Source of the DNA: Methylocystis parvus OBBP
Lineage (GTDB): Bacteria > Pseudomonadota > Alphaproteobacteria > Rhizobiales > Beijerinckiaceae
Direction: 5' to 3'
DNA: 64,000 bases
NCBI RefSeq assembly: GCF_027571405.1
Contig: NZ_CP092968.1
Location: 558,001-622,000 of the forward strand
Made by a program: the position numbers and the translations under genes. The notes below the pieces were generated by a model. It was not told where the DNA came from. It saw nothing but the letters and a program-made list of their open reading frames with translations, and searched no databases. Shown piece by piece: positions 17,574-25,095 of this stretch; the stretch's first letter is position 1, and every line of letters starts with the position of its first letter.

Positions 17574-17861
17574 ATGAGAAATCCGGCCGTTTACATTGTC
17601 GCCAGCAAACGCAATGGCACGCTCTACACGGGCGTGACGTCCAATCTGCCGCGACGGGCCTGGGAGCACCGAGAGGGCCTCGTTGACGGATTCACCAAAC
17701 AATATGGCTGTCGTCTGCTTGTCTGGTGCGAATATTACGAGACCATGCCCGAGGCGATCGCTCGAGAGAAACAGATAAAGGCAGGGTCTCGCGCCAAGAA
17801 ACTTGCATTGATCGAGGCGATGAACCCTACGTGGCGCGATCTCTATGAAGAGCTTCATTGA
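17574..17861 (+). CDS. GIY-YIG nuclease-domain protein (UPF0213-like)
   Basis: The 95-residue protein is a bare GIY-YIG domain: VYIVASKRNGTLYTGVTSNL supplies the VYI...YTG pair, followed by RRAWEHREG (catalytic Arg region), KQYGCRLLVWCEYY and AIAREKQIK. Stand-alone proteins like this are related to the UvrC N-terminal and homing-endonuclease catalytic domain, but their substrates are unknown. ATG 17574 is chosen because the frame further upstream runs through the repeats. The gene sits exactly between two clusters of REP-like inverted repeats. Confidence 0.85.
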   Translation: MRNPAVYIVASKRNGTLYTGVTSNLPRRAWEHREGLVDGFTKQYGCRLLVWCEYYETMPEAIAREKQIKAGSRAKKLALIEAMNPTWRDLYEELH

Positions 17862-17869
17862 GGCGGCCC

Positions 17870-17955
17870 GCCGTCATTGCGAGGAGCGCGAGCGACGAAG
17901 CAATCCAAGGGCGTTAACGTGGTTCTGGATTGCGTCGCTTCGCTCGCAATGACGG
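17870..17955. repeat. REP-like inverted pair, downstream cluster
   Basis: A direct copy at about 17870-17910 (CCGTCATTGCGAG ... GACGAAGCAATCCAAGG) and an inverted copy at 17925-17955 (TGGATTGCGTCGCTTCGCTC, then GCAATGACGG). It starts 8 bases after the GIY-YIG stop and repeats the element of the upstream cluster. Confidence 0.85.
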
Positions 17956-17985
17956 CTCAAGCGGGGGGCGCTGATGGCTCGCAAT

Positions 17986-18020
17986 AATAAAAAACCCGGC
18001 GATCTCTCGACCGCCGGGTT
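17986..18020 (-). terminator. Intrinsic terminator of rplI
   Basis: Read on the minus strand: AACCCGGCG (18020-18012), ten-base loop, CGCCGGGTT (18001-17993) running into a T-rich tail (TTTTTATTATT). It lies 26 bases after the rplI stop. Confidence 0.92.
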
Positions 18021-18046
18021 CAAAATCCAAAGAAGCGTGAGCGCTC

Positions 18047-18610
18047 TTACAGCTCGACGTCGCCAGCCTCGGCGAGCGCCGCGCCGACTTCGAGGCCGAG
18101 ATCGTCCATCGACGTCTCTTCGCGGGTCGTGACCGACTCGCCGCGCGCCTGACGGTCGGCTTCCTCTTCCGAGCGGGCGACGTTGACGGTGATCTTGACG
18201 TCGACTTCCGGATGCAGATGCACCGGCACGGGGTGCAGTCCGAGCGCCTTGATCGGATGGGTCAGAACGATCTGGTTGCGGTTGAGCGAGAAGCCGCCGG
18301 CCGTCGCAGCCTCGGCGATGTCGCGCGCCGCGACCGAGCCATAGAGATGGCCGCTCTCGCCCGCCTGGCGGATGAGCACGAAGGTCTGACCGTCGAGCTT
18401 CTCGGCGACGGCCTCGGCCTCCTTCTTGGCCTCGAGATTGCGCGCCTCGATCTGGGCGCGCTGGGTCTCGAAATGCTTTTTGTTTCCGTCCGTCGCGCGC
18501 AACGCCTTGCCGCGGGCCAGAAGGAAATTGCGGGCGTAACCGTCACGGACCTTCACCGTGTCGCCCATCTGGCCGAGCTTGGCCACGCGTTCGAGCAGAA
18601 TGACTTCCAT
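18047..18610 (-). CDS. rplI: 50S ribosomal protein L9
   Basis: The 187-residue protein begins [20 protein letters not shown] and has the L9 signature ([19 protein letters not shown]) in the N-terminal domain, a long connecting helix, and the C-terminal domain ([13 protein letters not shown]). It binds 23S rRNA. The C-terminus has a 35-residue acidic extension typical of alphaproteobacteria. The DUF2232 gene lies 51 bases upstream on the same strand. Confidence 0.97.
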   Translation of the reverse strand: MEVILLERVAKLGQMGDTVKVRDGYARNFLLARGKALRATDGNKKHFETQRAQIEARNLEAKKEAEAVAEKLDGQTFVLIRQAGESGHLYGSVAARDIAEAATAGGFSLNRNQIVLTHPIKALGLHPVPVHLHPEVDVKITVNVARSEEEADRQARGESVTTREETSMDDLGLEVGAALAEAGDVEL

Positions 18611-18661
18611 TTTTCTTCTTCTCCGAGAGTTGGCGCCTTTGTCAGGAAAATCCCGCGGAAG

Positions 18662-19753
18662 TCAATCCGATTCCGCCGGCTTTTGCGGCTGGCCGGGCGC
18701 CGCGGCCGTTTTTCGGTCGCGATAGTTGAAGACGGCGTCCGCTATGCCGAGAACGGCGAGCGGCACGATCGGCCATCCGAGGAAGCCGAGCATGAAATAG
18801 AGGATGGAGAGCACGAGCGCGCTGGATTTCGAGCCGCGAACGAAGACATGCACGACCGCAAGTCCTTGCAGCATCAGCAGCATGCCCATGGTGGCGGCCA
18901 GCACGAGGCCGACCGCGCCGGCGGGACCATTGAAGAAGGTCAGCGCGACGCCGGCCAGGAAGAGGCCCGCCACGGCCCGGGGCAGGCGGTAGTCCATGGC
19001 GATGTCGGGCCAGGGATGCGTCAGCAGCGCCGAGGCGCGGGCGATAAACCCGCCCATCCAGAGATTGGCGATGTGGATGAGGAGCGCGTATCCGGCGAAG
19101 AAGGCGGGCACGGCCCTCGCAACCTGTCCGGAAAGCTCCGTCGGACTGAGAGACTCGGGAATCTCCTTGTTCCGATGCATGGAGTCCAGCATCAGGAAGG
19201 CGCGGGCGCGGATGGGGTTCAAGACCTCGTCCAGCGACCCTTGCCAATAGGTCCCGACGATCAGCCAGAGGATGATGGCGAAGGCCAGCGCGCCGCCGAC
19301 CGCCAGGCAGGCCCAGCTCGAAAAGTTCGAGCGGATCAGGTCGCGGTCGCCCCGCGGCGCTCCAGAGGCGGCGTAAGCGGCGAGCCAGCCGGGAAACGCC
19401 ACGAGCAGGGCGTATCCGACGCCGACGCCCGGGCCGGCCAAAACCGAAAGCAGGAGCGTCGCGACAATCGCCGAGGTCGCGCCGTGAACGATCCCAAAGC
19501 CGAAGGCCACGATGGCGAGCGGCAACGGCGCGAGATGGGCGAAAAGCAGTCCGCCAAGCCCCCCGCGCGTCACGACGGCCGCGATCGCCGCGGCGGCGAG
19601 GCCGCCGAGGATCGAGACGCCGAAATTCTGCGGCGAAAATACGCTTTTGTCGGGCACGGGCGCGTCGCTTCCGGTCGAAGTGTCGGTGGCCGGCGCGCAA
19701 GCAGCGCGATCAAGCCAAAAAGCGCCGAAACGACCTCTCGGCCGGCGGCGCAT
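18662..19753 (-). CDS. DUF2232 multi-helix membrane protein
   Basis: About 363 residues with eight or so hydrophobic segments (FGVSILGGLAAAAIAAVVTRGG, LLFAHLAPLPLAIVAFGFGI, SILYFMLGFLGWPIVPLAVL). It fits the DUF2232/YybS family, which in alphaproteobacteria sits between rpsR and rplI. Function unknown; it resembles small-molecule transporter components of the ECF S type. The start at 19753 is uncertain because the frame is open well upstream. rpsF and rpsR, its usual upstream partners, are absent: copC lies there, divergent. Confidence 0.78.
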   Translation of the reverse strand: MRRRPRGRFGAFWLDRAACAPATDTSTGSDAPVPDKSVFSPQNFGVSILGGLAAAAIAAVVTRGGLGGLLFAHLAPLPLAIVAFGFGIVHGATSAIVATLLLSVLAGPGVGVGYALLVAFPGWLAAYAASGAPRGDRDLIRSNFSSWACLAVGGALAFAIILWLIVGTYWQGSLDEVLNPIRARAFLMLDSMHRNKEIPESLSPTELSGQVARAVPAFFAGYALLIHIANLWMGGFIARASALLTHPWPDIAMDYRLPRAVAGLFLAGVALTFFNGPAGAVGLVLAATMGMLLMLQGLAVVHVFVRGSKSSALVLSILYFMLGFLGWPIVPLAVLGIADAVFNYRDRKTAAAPGQPQKPAESD

Positions 19754-19819
19754 GAGGCCTTTTAGTCCGGCGCGGCCGGAAGGGCAAGAGAGGAACGAGG
19801 CGCGCAAAGGGACTGGTCT

Positions 19820-19836
19820 TTTAGAAATATTCAAAA
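19820..19836. promoter_or_regulatory. Irr-box-like palindrome upstream of copC
   Basis: TTTAGAA-ATA-TTCAAAA matches the rhizobial iron control element (consensus TTTAGAA-N3-TTCTAAA, as I recall it) at 13 of 14 positions. It lies 84 bases before copC (19921) and 66 bases from the start of the divergent DUF2232 gene. Confidence 0.4.
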
Positions 19837-19920
19837 CTGGCGGCGAACGGACAGCGTTCACGGGGCGTTTTATGTGCGAGGCGGCGTCCCCGCGTGGCGA
19901 CGCCGTAGAGGAGAAGCGCA

Positions 19921-20328
19921 ATGTCCAAGCTGCTGACGAACGGCGTCCTCGCCGCGCTCGCGCTGGCCGCAACCCAGACTCCGGCCGGCGCCCATGTCGC
20001 TCTCGTCGATTCCGTGCCCGCCAAGCGGCAGGAAGTGATGCACGAAATGCCGCGGATCAGGTTGATCTTTTCGGGAAAGGCGGACGCCCTCTACTCGACC
20101 GTCGCGCTCGCAGACGAGAAAGGGCGCGTTCTGGCCGAGGCGACGCAGAAGGAGGCCTCTCACGAGATGACGCTCCCGCCGCAGGCGCTCAGCTCCGGCG
20201 CCTATCAGATTCGATACCGGGTGCTGGCGACGGACGGCGACGTTGTGGAAGGCAGGGTTGATTTCGTCGTCTCGGACATGTTTCCGAGCGCTTCCTATCA
20301 GGAGGCCGCGGCGCCGCCGAGCGATTGA
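19921..20328 (+). CDS. copC: CopC-domain periplasmic protein, altered copper site
   Basis: The 135-residue protein has a signal peptide cut before HVALVDSVPAKRQ, leaving the N-terminal histidine (H25) that CopC proteins use for Cu(II). The second part of the usual site, DGH in the LSxDGHxVEG block, here reads LATDGDVVEG: D105 is kept but the histidine is Asp107. So one of the His/Asp/His copper ligands is missing, while the pmo-linked CopC at 29458 keeps it. AGGAGA precedes ATG 19921. It stands alone, facing the cytochrome operon tail to tail. Confidence 0.88.
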   Translation: MSKLLTNGVLAALALAATQTPAGAHVALVDSVPAKRQEVMHEMPRIRLIFSGKADALYSTVALADEKGRVLAEATQKEASHEMTLPPQALSSGAYQIRYRVLATDGDVVEGRVDFVVSDMFPSASYQEAAAPPSD

Positions 20329-20342
20329 GAAATCGCGCTCTT

Positions 20343-20741
20343 TCAGTGCTTGCCGGGCTCCAGCTTCACGCCTCTGCGCTCGGAATGGATATAGGCGAGC
20401 AGGGCGGTCATCTTCGGATCGTCCGCCGCCAGCGGCTGCCCCTGCAGCGGATTGCGGATGCACCAATTCACCATTTCCCAGAGCTGCGCGACCTTGCCGA
20501 GCTGTTTTTGGAATTTCGGATAGGTTTCGGGGTGCGTATTGGCGGCGTTGGGGTGGCACTGCGCGCAGGCGACGCCGTTGGTTCCCACCGCGCCGCTCGT
20601 CCAAAGTTCGCGCCCCTTTTTGGCGACGCTGTCATATTCCTCCTGCCAGCGCGCCACATCGGTCTTCTTGAATTCGTCCGCCAATGCGGAGGTCCCCGTG
20701 AGCGCCATGACAAAGGCGACGGCGGCGATTTGCTGACGCAT
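20343..20741 (-). CDS. Periplasmic c-type cytochrome
   Basis: The 132-residue protein has a signal peptide (IAAVAFVMALTGTSALA) and one haem motif, CAQCH (C59-C62-H63). Near the end, VNWCIRNPLQGQPL carries another cysteine, a pattern seen in SoxA- and TsdA-like cytochromes, where Cys can be an axial ligand; that is only a suggestion here. Last gene of a three-gene leftward operon with the metallophosphoesterase (14 bases upstream) and a di-heme peroxidase. Probably an electron carrier to or from the peroxidase. Confidence 0.85.
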   Translation of the reverse strand: MRQQIAAVAFVMALTGTSALADEFKKTDVARWQEEYDSVAKKGRELWTSGAVGTNGVACAQCHPNAANTHPETYPKFQKQLGKVAQLWEMVNWCIRNPLQGQPLAADDPKMTALLAYIHSERRGVKLEPGKH

Positions 20742-20755
20742 GAGCTTTCTCCGGA

Positions 20756-21835
20756 TCAATAATGCGCCTGCGCGATTTTGCGCCGCGTCGGGTCCTGATA
20801 GGTCTTGTCGACGGGATGGCCCTGGGCGGGGTCGAAACCGACGATGCGGGAATCGTTGTCCCATAGCTGATACCGCGCGGTGACTCTCCCCGAATTCACG
20901 TCGATGAGCTGCCATCCGGTGGCGTCGCGCTCGAAGAAAGGGTCGGCGCGGTTCATCGGCACGGTCAGCACCGGCAGATGGCTTTCCGCCTGCGCATAGG
21001 TCGACGGATAGGGCCAGGGCCATGAGGTCGCCATCACCGAATTGAAGGCGATGGCGCCGATTTGATTGTACTGAATTTGGTGCACATGGCCGTAAATGAC
21101 GTTGACGTTTTTGAACGTGGAGAGAAGCGCCTGAACCTCTTCCGCGTCGTCCGTCCAGAAATTCCAGCCCTTGTAGATTTTCTGCAAAGGCGAGTGCGAG
21201 AAGACGACGATCGGCGTATCCTTCGAGACCTTCGACAAATCGTCCGCCAGCCATTTGCGCTGCTTCTCGCCCACCATGAAGGGCGAGCCGTTCGGATTGT
21301 CGAGCCCAGCCATTTCCAGCATGCGCCGTTCGGCGCTCGGCCAGCGATGAAAAGTCCACTCATCCGTCGTCAGGATCGAGTTCAGAACGATGAAATGCAC
21401 GCCCTTCACGTCGAAACTGTACCATTGTGGGCCGTAAAGCTTCGACCAATATTCGCCGAGATCGAGATAATAATCATGCTCGCCCATCACCGCATGCAGC
21501 TTGCCTTTCAACGCGGAAAGCATTTCGGCGCCGTGATCCAGCTCCTCGCGCTTGCCAAGTTGCGCGAGATCGCCGCCAAACATCACGAAGTCGACTTCGG
21601 GCTGGATGAGATTGGCCTCCGCGACCGCGCGCTTGAGACCCATGTCCCAGTTGCGCACGAATTTCGCGCCCGCGATCTGCTGGATATGCGAGTCGGAGAT
21701 ATAGGTGAAGGACACGTCGTCGCGCGTTCCGGCGAAGGCGAGCTTCACCATGCTGACCGGCAGGGTCGTGAGCGTCCCTGCGACGCCTGCGGCGCCGGCC
21801 GCCATCACGCTGCGCCTGGTGACGAGTTTCGTCAT
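20756..21835 (-). CDS. Tat-exported metallophosphoesterase
   Basis: The 359-residue protein starts TRRSVMAAGAAGVAGTL, a twin-arginine type signal, and has the calcineurin-like blocks YISDSH (DxH), MFGGDLAQ (GGD), MGEHDYYLD, FSHSPL and YGHVHQ. The third block is GEHD where GNHD is usual, placing Glu at a metal/phosphate-binding Asn. The substrate is unknown. It lies 17 bases after a di-heme peroxidase gene and 14 bases before a cytochrome c gene, so it acts in the periplasm alongside haem proteins. Confidence 0.87.
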   Translation of the reverse strand: MTKLVTRRSVMAAGAAGVAGTLTTLPVSMVKLAFAGTRDDVSFTYISDSHIQQIAGAKFVRNWDMGLKRAVAEANLIQPEVDFVMFGGDLAQLGKREELDHGAEMLSALKGKLHAVMGEHDYYLDLGEYWSKLYGPQWYSFDVKGVHFIVLNSILTTDEWTFHRWPSAERRMLEMAGLDNPNGSPFMVGEKQRKWLADDLSKVSKDTPIVVFSHSPLQKIYKGWNFWTDDAEEVQALLSTFKNVNVIYGHVHQIQYNQIGAIAFNSVMATSWPWPYPSTYAQAESHLPVLTVPMNRADPFFERDATGWQLIDVNSGRVTARYQLWDNDSRIVGFDPAQGHPVDKTYQDPTRRKIAQAHY

Positions 21836-21852
21836 GACTCTCTCCCTTGTCC

Positions 21853-22989
21853 TTATTTCTTTTGCGCCGCGGCGATGGACGGACTTGTGAGCGCCTCCAG
21901 GAAGGAGACGAGATCGTCGATCTGCCGGTCGGTGAGATCAAGGGGGCGAATGCCGCCCGAAAGATAGGGATTGACGGGGAAGGGGTCGCCCGGGCTTTTG
22001 CCCCCTTCATTATAATGCTTGACGACGTCCTTCAGCGTTTTGAGCGATCCGTCATGCATATAGGGAGCCGTCAGCGCGATATTGCGGAGCGTCGACGTCT
22101 TGAAGCCGCCGATCTCGTCGAAGGCGTTGGTGACCGCGAAACGGCCGAGGTCTGACGTTTTCGGATCGGCGAGCACCGCCTTATCGACGTCCGCGCCGGC
22201 GGATTTCGCCTTCAGAAACTCGCCGGCGAGCTTTGGAATATCCGACTGGATTCGATTTATCCCCACGCCGATATTGTGGAATTTATTGTCGGTGAATAGC
22301 GCCTGCGTCTGTTCGACGACGTGACAGGACACGCAGCGTCCCTGGCCGATGAAGACGTCAAAACCCCGTTTCGCCTGAGCGCTCATCGCATTGGCGTCGC
22401 CGCCGAAATACCATCGGTCGAAGGGCGAGTCGCCGGAGATGACGGTGCGCTCGAAAGCGGCGATGGCCTTCTTCACCTCCTCCAGCGAGACGTCCTTGCC
22501 GCTCTTGCCGAAGGCCTTTTTGAAGCCTTCGACATAAGCGGGGTCCTCACGCACAATTTTGAGGACCGGCGCATGATCCGTCAGCCCCATCTCGACCGGA
22601 TTGACCATTGGGAACTGCGACTGATCCTCAAGCGACGAGGAGCGCCCGTCCCAGAACATCGACGTGAAATAGGCCGCATTGAGAACGGTCGGCGCGTTGC
22701 GCGTTCCTGTGAGTTTGTTGTGGCCCTGGGACGTTTTCAGCGGGCTGTCCGTAAAAGCCTTCGCGCCGTCGTGGCAGGTCGCACAGCTCACCGTTCCGTC
22801 GATCGAGAAGCGCTGGTCGTGGAAGAGCTTGTCGCCGAGCGCGATCTTCTCCGGCGTTTGTGGATTGTCCGAGGGGATCGGCACGGGCGGCAGACCGAGC
22901 GGCTCGGCGGCGGCTGAGCCAATTCCGGCGCCCAGCGCCATGGCGATAAGCGCCGTCGATGCGTTTTTCGTCCATCCAATGCGGCGCAT
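21853..22989 (-). CDS. Di-heme cytochrome c peroxidase (MauG/CcpA family)
   Basis: The 378-residue exported protein has two haem motifs, CATCH (C69-C72-H73) and CVSCH (C219-C222-H223), and the family blocks FSIDGTVSC, RNAPTVLNAAYF, MFWDGRSSSLEDQ and TLRNIALTAPYMHDGSLKTL. Members reduce H2O2 or, like MauG and MbnH, oxidise tryptophan or tyrosine in partner proteins. Which applies cannot be told. First gene of a leftward operon with the metallophosphoesterase and cytochrome c; GGGGGAGG precedes its ATG. A second di-heme peroxidase is divergent, 365 bases away. Confidence 0.92.
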   Translation of the reverse strand: MRRIGWTKNASTALIAMALGAGIGSAAAEPLGLPPVPIPSDNPQTPEKIALGDKLFHDQRFSIDGTVSCATCHDGAKAFTDSPLKTSQGHNKLTGTRNAPTVLNAAYFTSMFWDGRSSSLEDQSQFPMVNPVEMGLTDHAPVLKIVREDPAYVEGFKKAFGKSGKDVSLEEVKKAIAAFERTVISGDSPFDRWYFGGDANAMSAQAKRGFDVFIGQGRCVSCHVVEQTQALFTDNKFHNIGVGINRIQSDIPKLAGEFLKAKSAGADVDKAVLADPKTSDLGRFAVTNAFDEIGGFKTSTLRNIALTAPYMHDGSLKTLKDVVKHYNEGGKSPGDPFPVNPYLSGGIRPLDLTDRQIDDLVSFLEALTSPSIAAAQKK

Positions 22990-23354
22990 CGCTTTTTTCC
23001 TCCCCCGACGCGCGACCTTTGGCGGCGCGCTTTTTTCATTGAGAATAAGGCGCGGCCTTTAGCGGACAAGTCTCCTTGCCATAATTACCCGGCGAATAAT
23101 TGTCTGAAGCGCCGCCAAATGGGCGCGCGCCGTCGTCTGGCCGTCGCAAACTCATGAAATCGAGCGGCGAAGTCGCCGTCGCTGCTCCCTGACCGGCAAT
23201 CCTGGGAAGGACCAGCCGGGGAGGGACCTGCGAGGCTGCGCCGAGGGCTTCCGCCCTGTCGGGCGTTGTGGTAGCCGGGAGCGCAAGCTTCGCGCGGCGG
23301 CGCGGCGGGGCGCCGAGCGTTCAACAAACCAAAGCTGCCAGGGAGAGAAAACCA
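22990..23354. other. Intergenic region between divergent di-heme peroxidase genes
   Basis: 365 bases with no gene I can support. It must hold both promoters. An AT-rich patch at 23079-23102 (CCATAATTACCCGGCGAATA) stands out in GC-rich sequence, but I see no clear -35/-10 pair or strong palindrome. Confidence 0.5.
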
Positions 23355-24392
23355 ATGTCCGGATTTCGGATCGCCGCGCTCAGCGCGGCGCTGCTGTTTC
23401 CAGTTATGGCTCAGGCGGGCGATCTGCGCGCCGACGCCAATGCGGTCTTCAAGCCGGTCGACGCCGCGAGCGTGAACGCGGTCGTCAAGAACAACCCGAT
23501 CACGCCCGCCAAGGTGGAGCTCGGCAAAAAGCTTTTCTTCGAGCCGCGTCTGTCCAAGAGCCAGATCATCAGCTGCAACAGCTGCCATAATCTCGGCACG
23601 GGCGGCGAGGATTCCGGCTCGACCTCGATCGGGCACGCCTGGGCTAAGGGCCCGCGCCGCGCGCCGACCGTCCTCAACGCGGTCTTCAACGTCGCCCAGT
23701 TCTGGGACGGCCGCGCGGTCGATCTCAAGGCCCAGGCCAAGGGCCCGGTGCAGGCCGATGTCGAGATGAACAATACGCCGGCCGTCGTCGAGGCGACGCT
23801 GAAGAGCATGCCGGGCTATGTCGCCGAGTTCAAGGCGGCTTTCCCGAACGACGCCAATCCTGTCAGCTTCGACAATATGGCGAACGCCATCGAGGCCTTC
23901 GAGGCCACGCTGACGACGCCGAACGCGAAGTTCGACAAATTCCTGACTGGCGACGCCAGCGCCTTGAACGATACGGAAAAGAAGGGTCTGCGCCTGTTCA
24001 TGGACAAGGGCTGCTCCGGCTGCCACAGCGGCGTCAATGTCGGCGGCAACGGTTATTTCCCCTTCGGCGCCGTGGCCAAGCCCGACGCGGCGATCCTGCC
24101 CGCGGCGGATCGCGGCCGCGCCAAGGTCACGAATAGCGACGCCGACGCCTTCGTGTTCCGCTCGGCCCCGCTGCGCAACGTCGCTCTGCGCGCGCCTTAC
24201 TTCCACACCGGCTCGGTTTGGACGCTCGAGGAAGCTGTCGACGTGATGGCGAAATCCCAGCTCGGCGCGACGCTGACCCCGGATGAGAACGCCGCCATCG
24301 TGGCCTTTCTGGGCGCGCTGACGGGCGAGCAGCCCAAGGTGACCTATCCGATCCTGCCGGCGCGCACCAAGGATACGCCGCGCCCGCAGTAA
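23355..24392 (+). CDS. Di-heme cytochrome c peroxidase, pmo-adjacent
   Basis: The 345-residue exported protein has haem motifs CNSCH (C74-C77-H78) and CSGCH (C220-C223-H224), with LGKKLFFEPRLSKS, RRAPTVLNAVFNVAQFWDGR and LRNVALRAPYFHTGSVWTLEE, the classical bacterial cytochrome c peroxidase plan. It should remove periplasmic H2O2 using cytochrome electrons. ATG 23355 has GGAGAG upstream and a proper signal peptide. It differs clearly from the divergent peroxidase at 21853, so the two are not a recent duplication. A hairpin follows, then the pmoC leader. Confidence 0.93.
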   Translation: MSGFRIAALSAALLFPVMAQAGDLRADANAVFKPVDAASVNAVVKNNPITPAKVELGKKLFFEPRLSKSQIISCNSCHNLGTGGEDSGSTSIGHAWAKGPRRAPTVLNAVFNVAQFWDGRAVDLKAQAKGPVQADVEMNNTPAVVEATLKSMPGYVAEFKAAFPNDANPVSFDNMANAIEAFEATLTTPNAKFDKFLTGDASALNDTEKKGLRLFMDKGCSGCHSGVNVGGNGYFPFGAVAKPDAAILPAADRGRAKVTNSDADAFVFRSAPLRNVALRAPYFHTGSVWTLEEAVDVMAKSQLGATLTPDENAAIVAFLGALTGEQPKVTYPILPARTKDTPRPQ

Positions 24393-24406
24393 AGGTTGAA
24401 TAAGAG

Positions 24407-24430
24407 GGCGCGCCGCAACCGGCGCGCCCT
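24407..24430 (+). terminator. Hairpin after the peroxidase gene
   Basis: GGGCGCGCCG (24407-24416), loop CAAC, CGGCGCGCCC (24421-24430): a perfect 10-bp stem 14 bases after the stop. The following TTCGCATTTGG is only weakly T-rich. It separates the peroxidase transcript from the pmo leader. Confidence 0.65.
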
Positions 24431-24692
24431 TCGCATTTGGATCGTTGATTCTGCAAAACTGCTTTTTCCAGCCCCGCCGCACGCGCGAAAGATCGGTCGA
24501 CGCCTCCGCTTCATCATTTTTTGGACAGAACGACGCAGTCCTGTTGGCGGGGCCATTCGCAATGGCGCCACGGTTTAGCCATCTCTCCGCCAAGCGGCGG
24601 CTTCACGCATTGTAACTTCATAAAAAACAATGCTGTCTCTTGGACCGCACCATACGCCCAACAGCCGTTATCCTACCCATTCAGCTGGTATT

Positions 24693-24722
24693 TTGCCAAC
24701 CTACTGGGGTTGTTATTACTAT
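24693..24722 (+). promoter_or_regulatory. Candidate sigma-70 promoter for pmoCAB
   Basis: TTGCCA (24693-24698) and TACTAT (24717-24722) with an 18-base spacer lie in the AT-rich part of the pmoC upstream region. Transcription would start near 24730, giving a leader of about 365 bases. A sigma-70-type promoter a few hundred bases before pmoC is known for Methylocystis; that this pair is it is a guess by eye. Confidence 0.35.
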
Positions 24723-24773
24723 TCGATAGACAGTTTTTAGCTATCTCAAGGGATATTGATATTATGTTGGTGA

Positions 24774-24945
24774 GGGGGAATGGTTGGGCCACGCTAGACA
24801 GGGTCTGGGGCTTGGTCTGGGAGGCCAAGCGATTTGGGTCCTGTTTAGGCGGCGACGTCGGTGTTCGTCCGATAACAACAAGCGGCGGCTTGGATTTTGG
24901 GGTCTTTTGGGGACGGCTGTTTCCGGGGATTTCGGGATTTGAGGG
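24774..24945 (+). other. G-run region in the pmoC leader, G-quadruplex motifs
   Basis: The coding strand is full of G-runs. The best motif has GGGG at 24899-24902, 24909-24912 and 24925-24928, then GGG at 24934-24936, with loops of 6, 12 and 5 bases, and a spare GGG at 24943-24945. A second cluster at 24774-24830 has GGGGG, GGG, GGG, GGGG and GGG. If transcription starts near 24730, both are in the mRNA leader. The rest of the 703-base region (24393-25095) shows no gene. Confidence 0.6.
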
Positions 24946-25095
24946 CTGCGTCAAGAAGGGCGGTAGGCGTGGGTCGACGTTTAGGACGTATCCCGCCGAA
25001 CGTTTAATCAAACGAGGACGAAGCGGTTCCGTTCTGGGAGGCGGAGCTTTTACCGGTCACGCGCAATCCCTGGGAGCACATAGGAGGAGTTAAAT

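Noticed and set aside
17432..17955. CRISPR array
   Set aside because: The repeats are palindromic, few, in both directions, unequally spaced and surround a gene; no cas gene is present.
20343..21359. Longer 338-codon form of the cytochrome c gene
   Set aside because: The added N-terminal part is antisense-like noise across the metallophosphoesterase gene; the signal peptide sets the start at 20741.
24521..25093. 190-codon open frame filling the pmoC leader
   Set aside because: Low-complexity Gly/Arg/Ser translation, no ribosome site, and it ends directly at the pmoC ribosome binding site; the region reads better as an untranslated leader.
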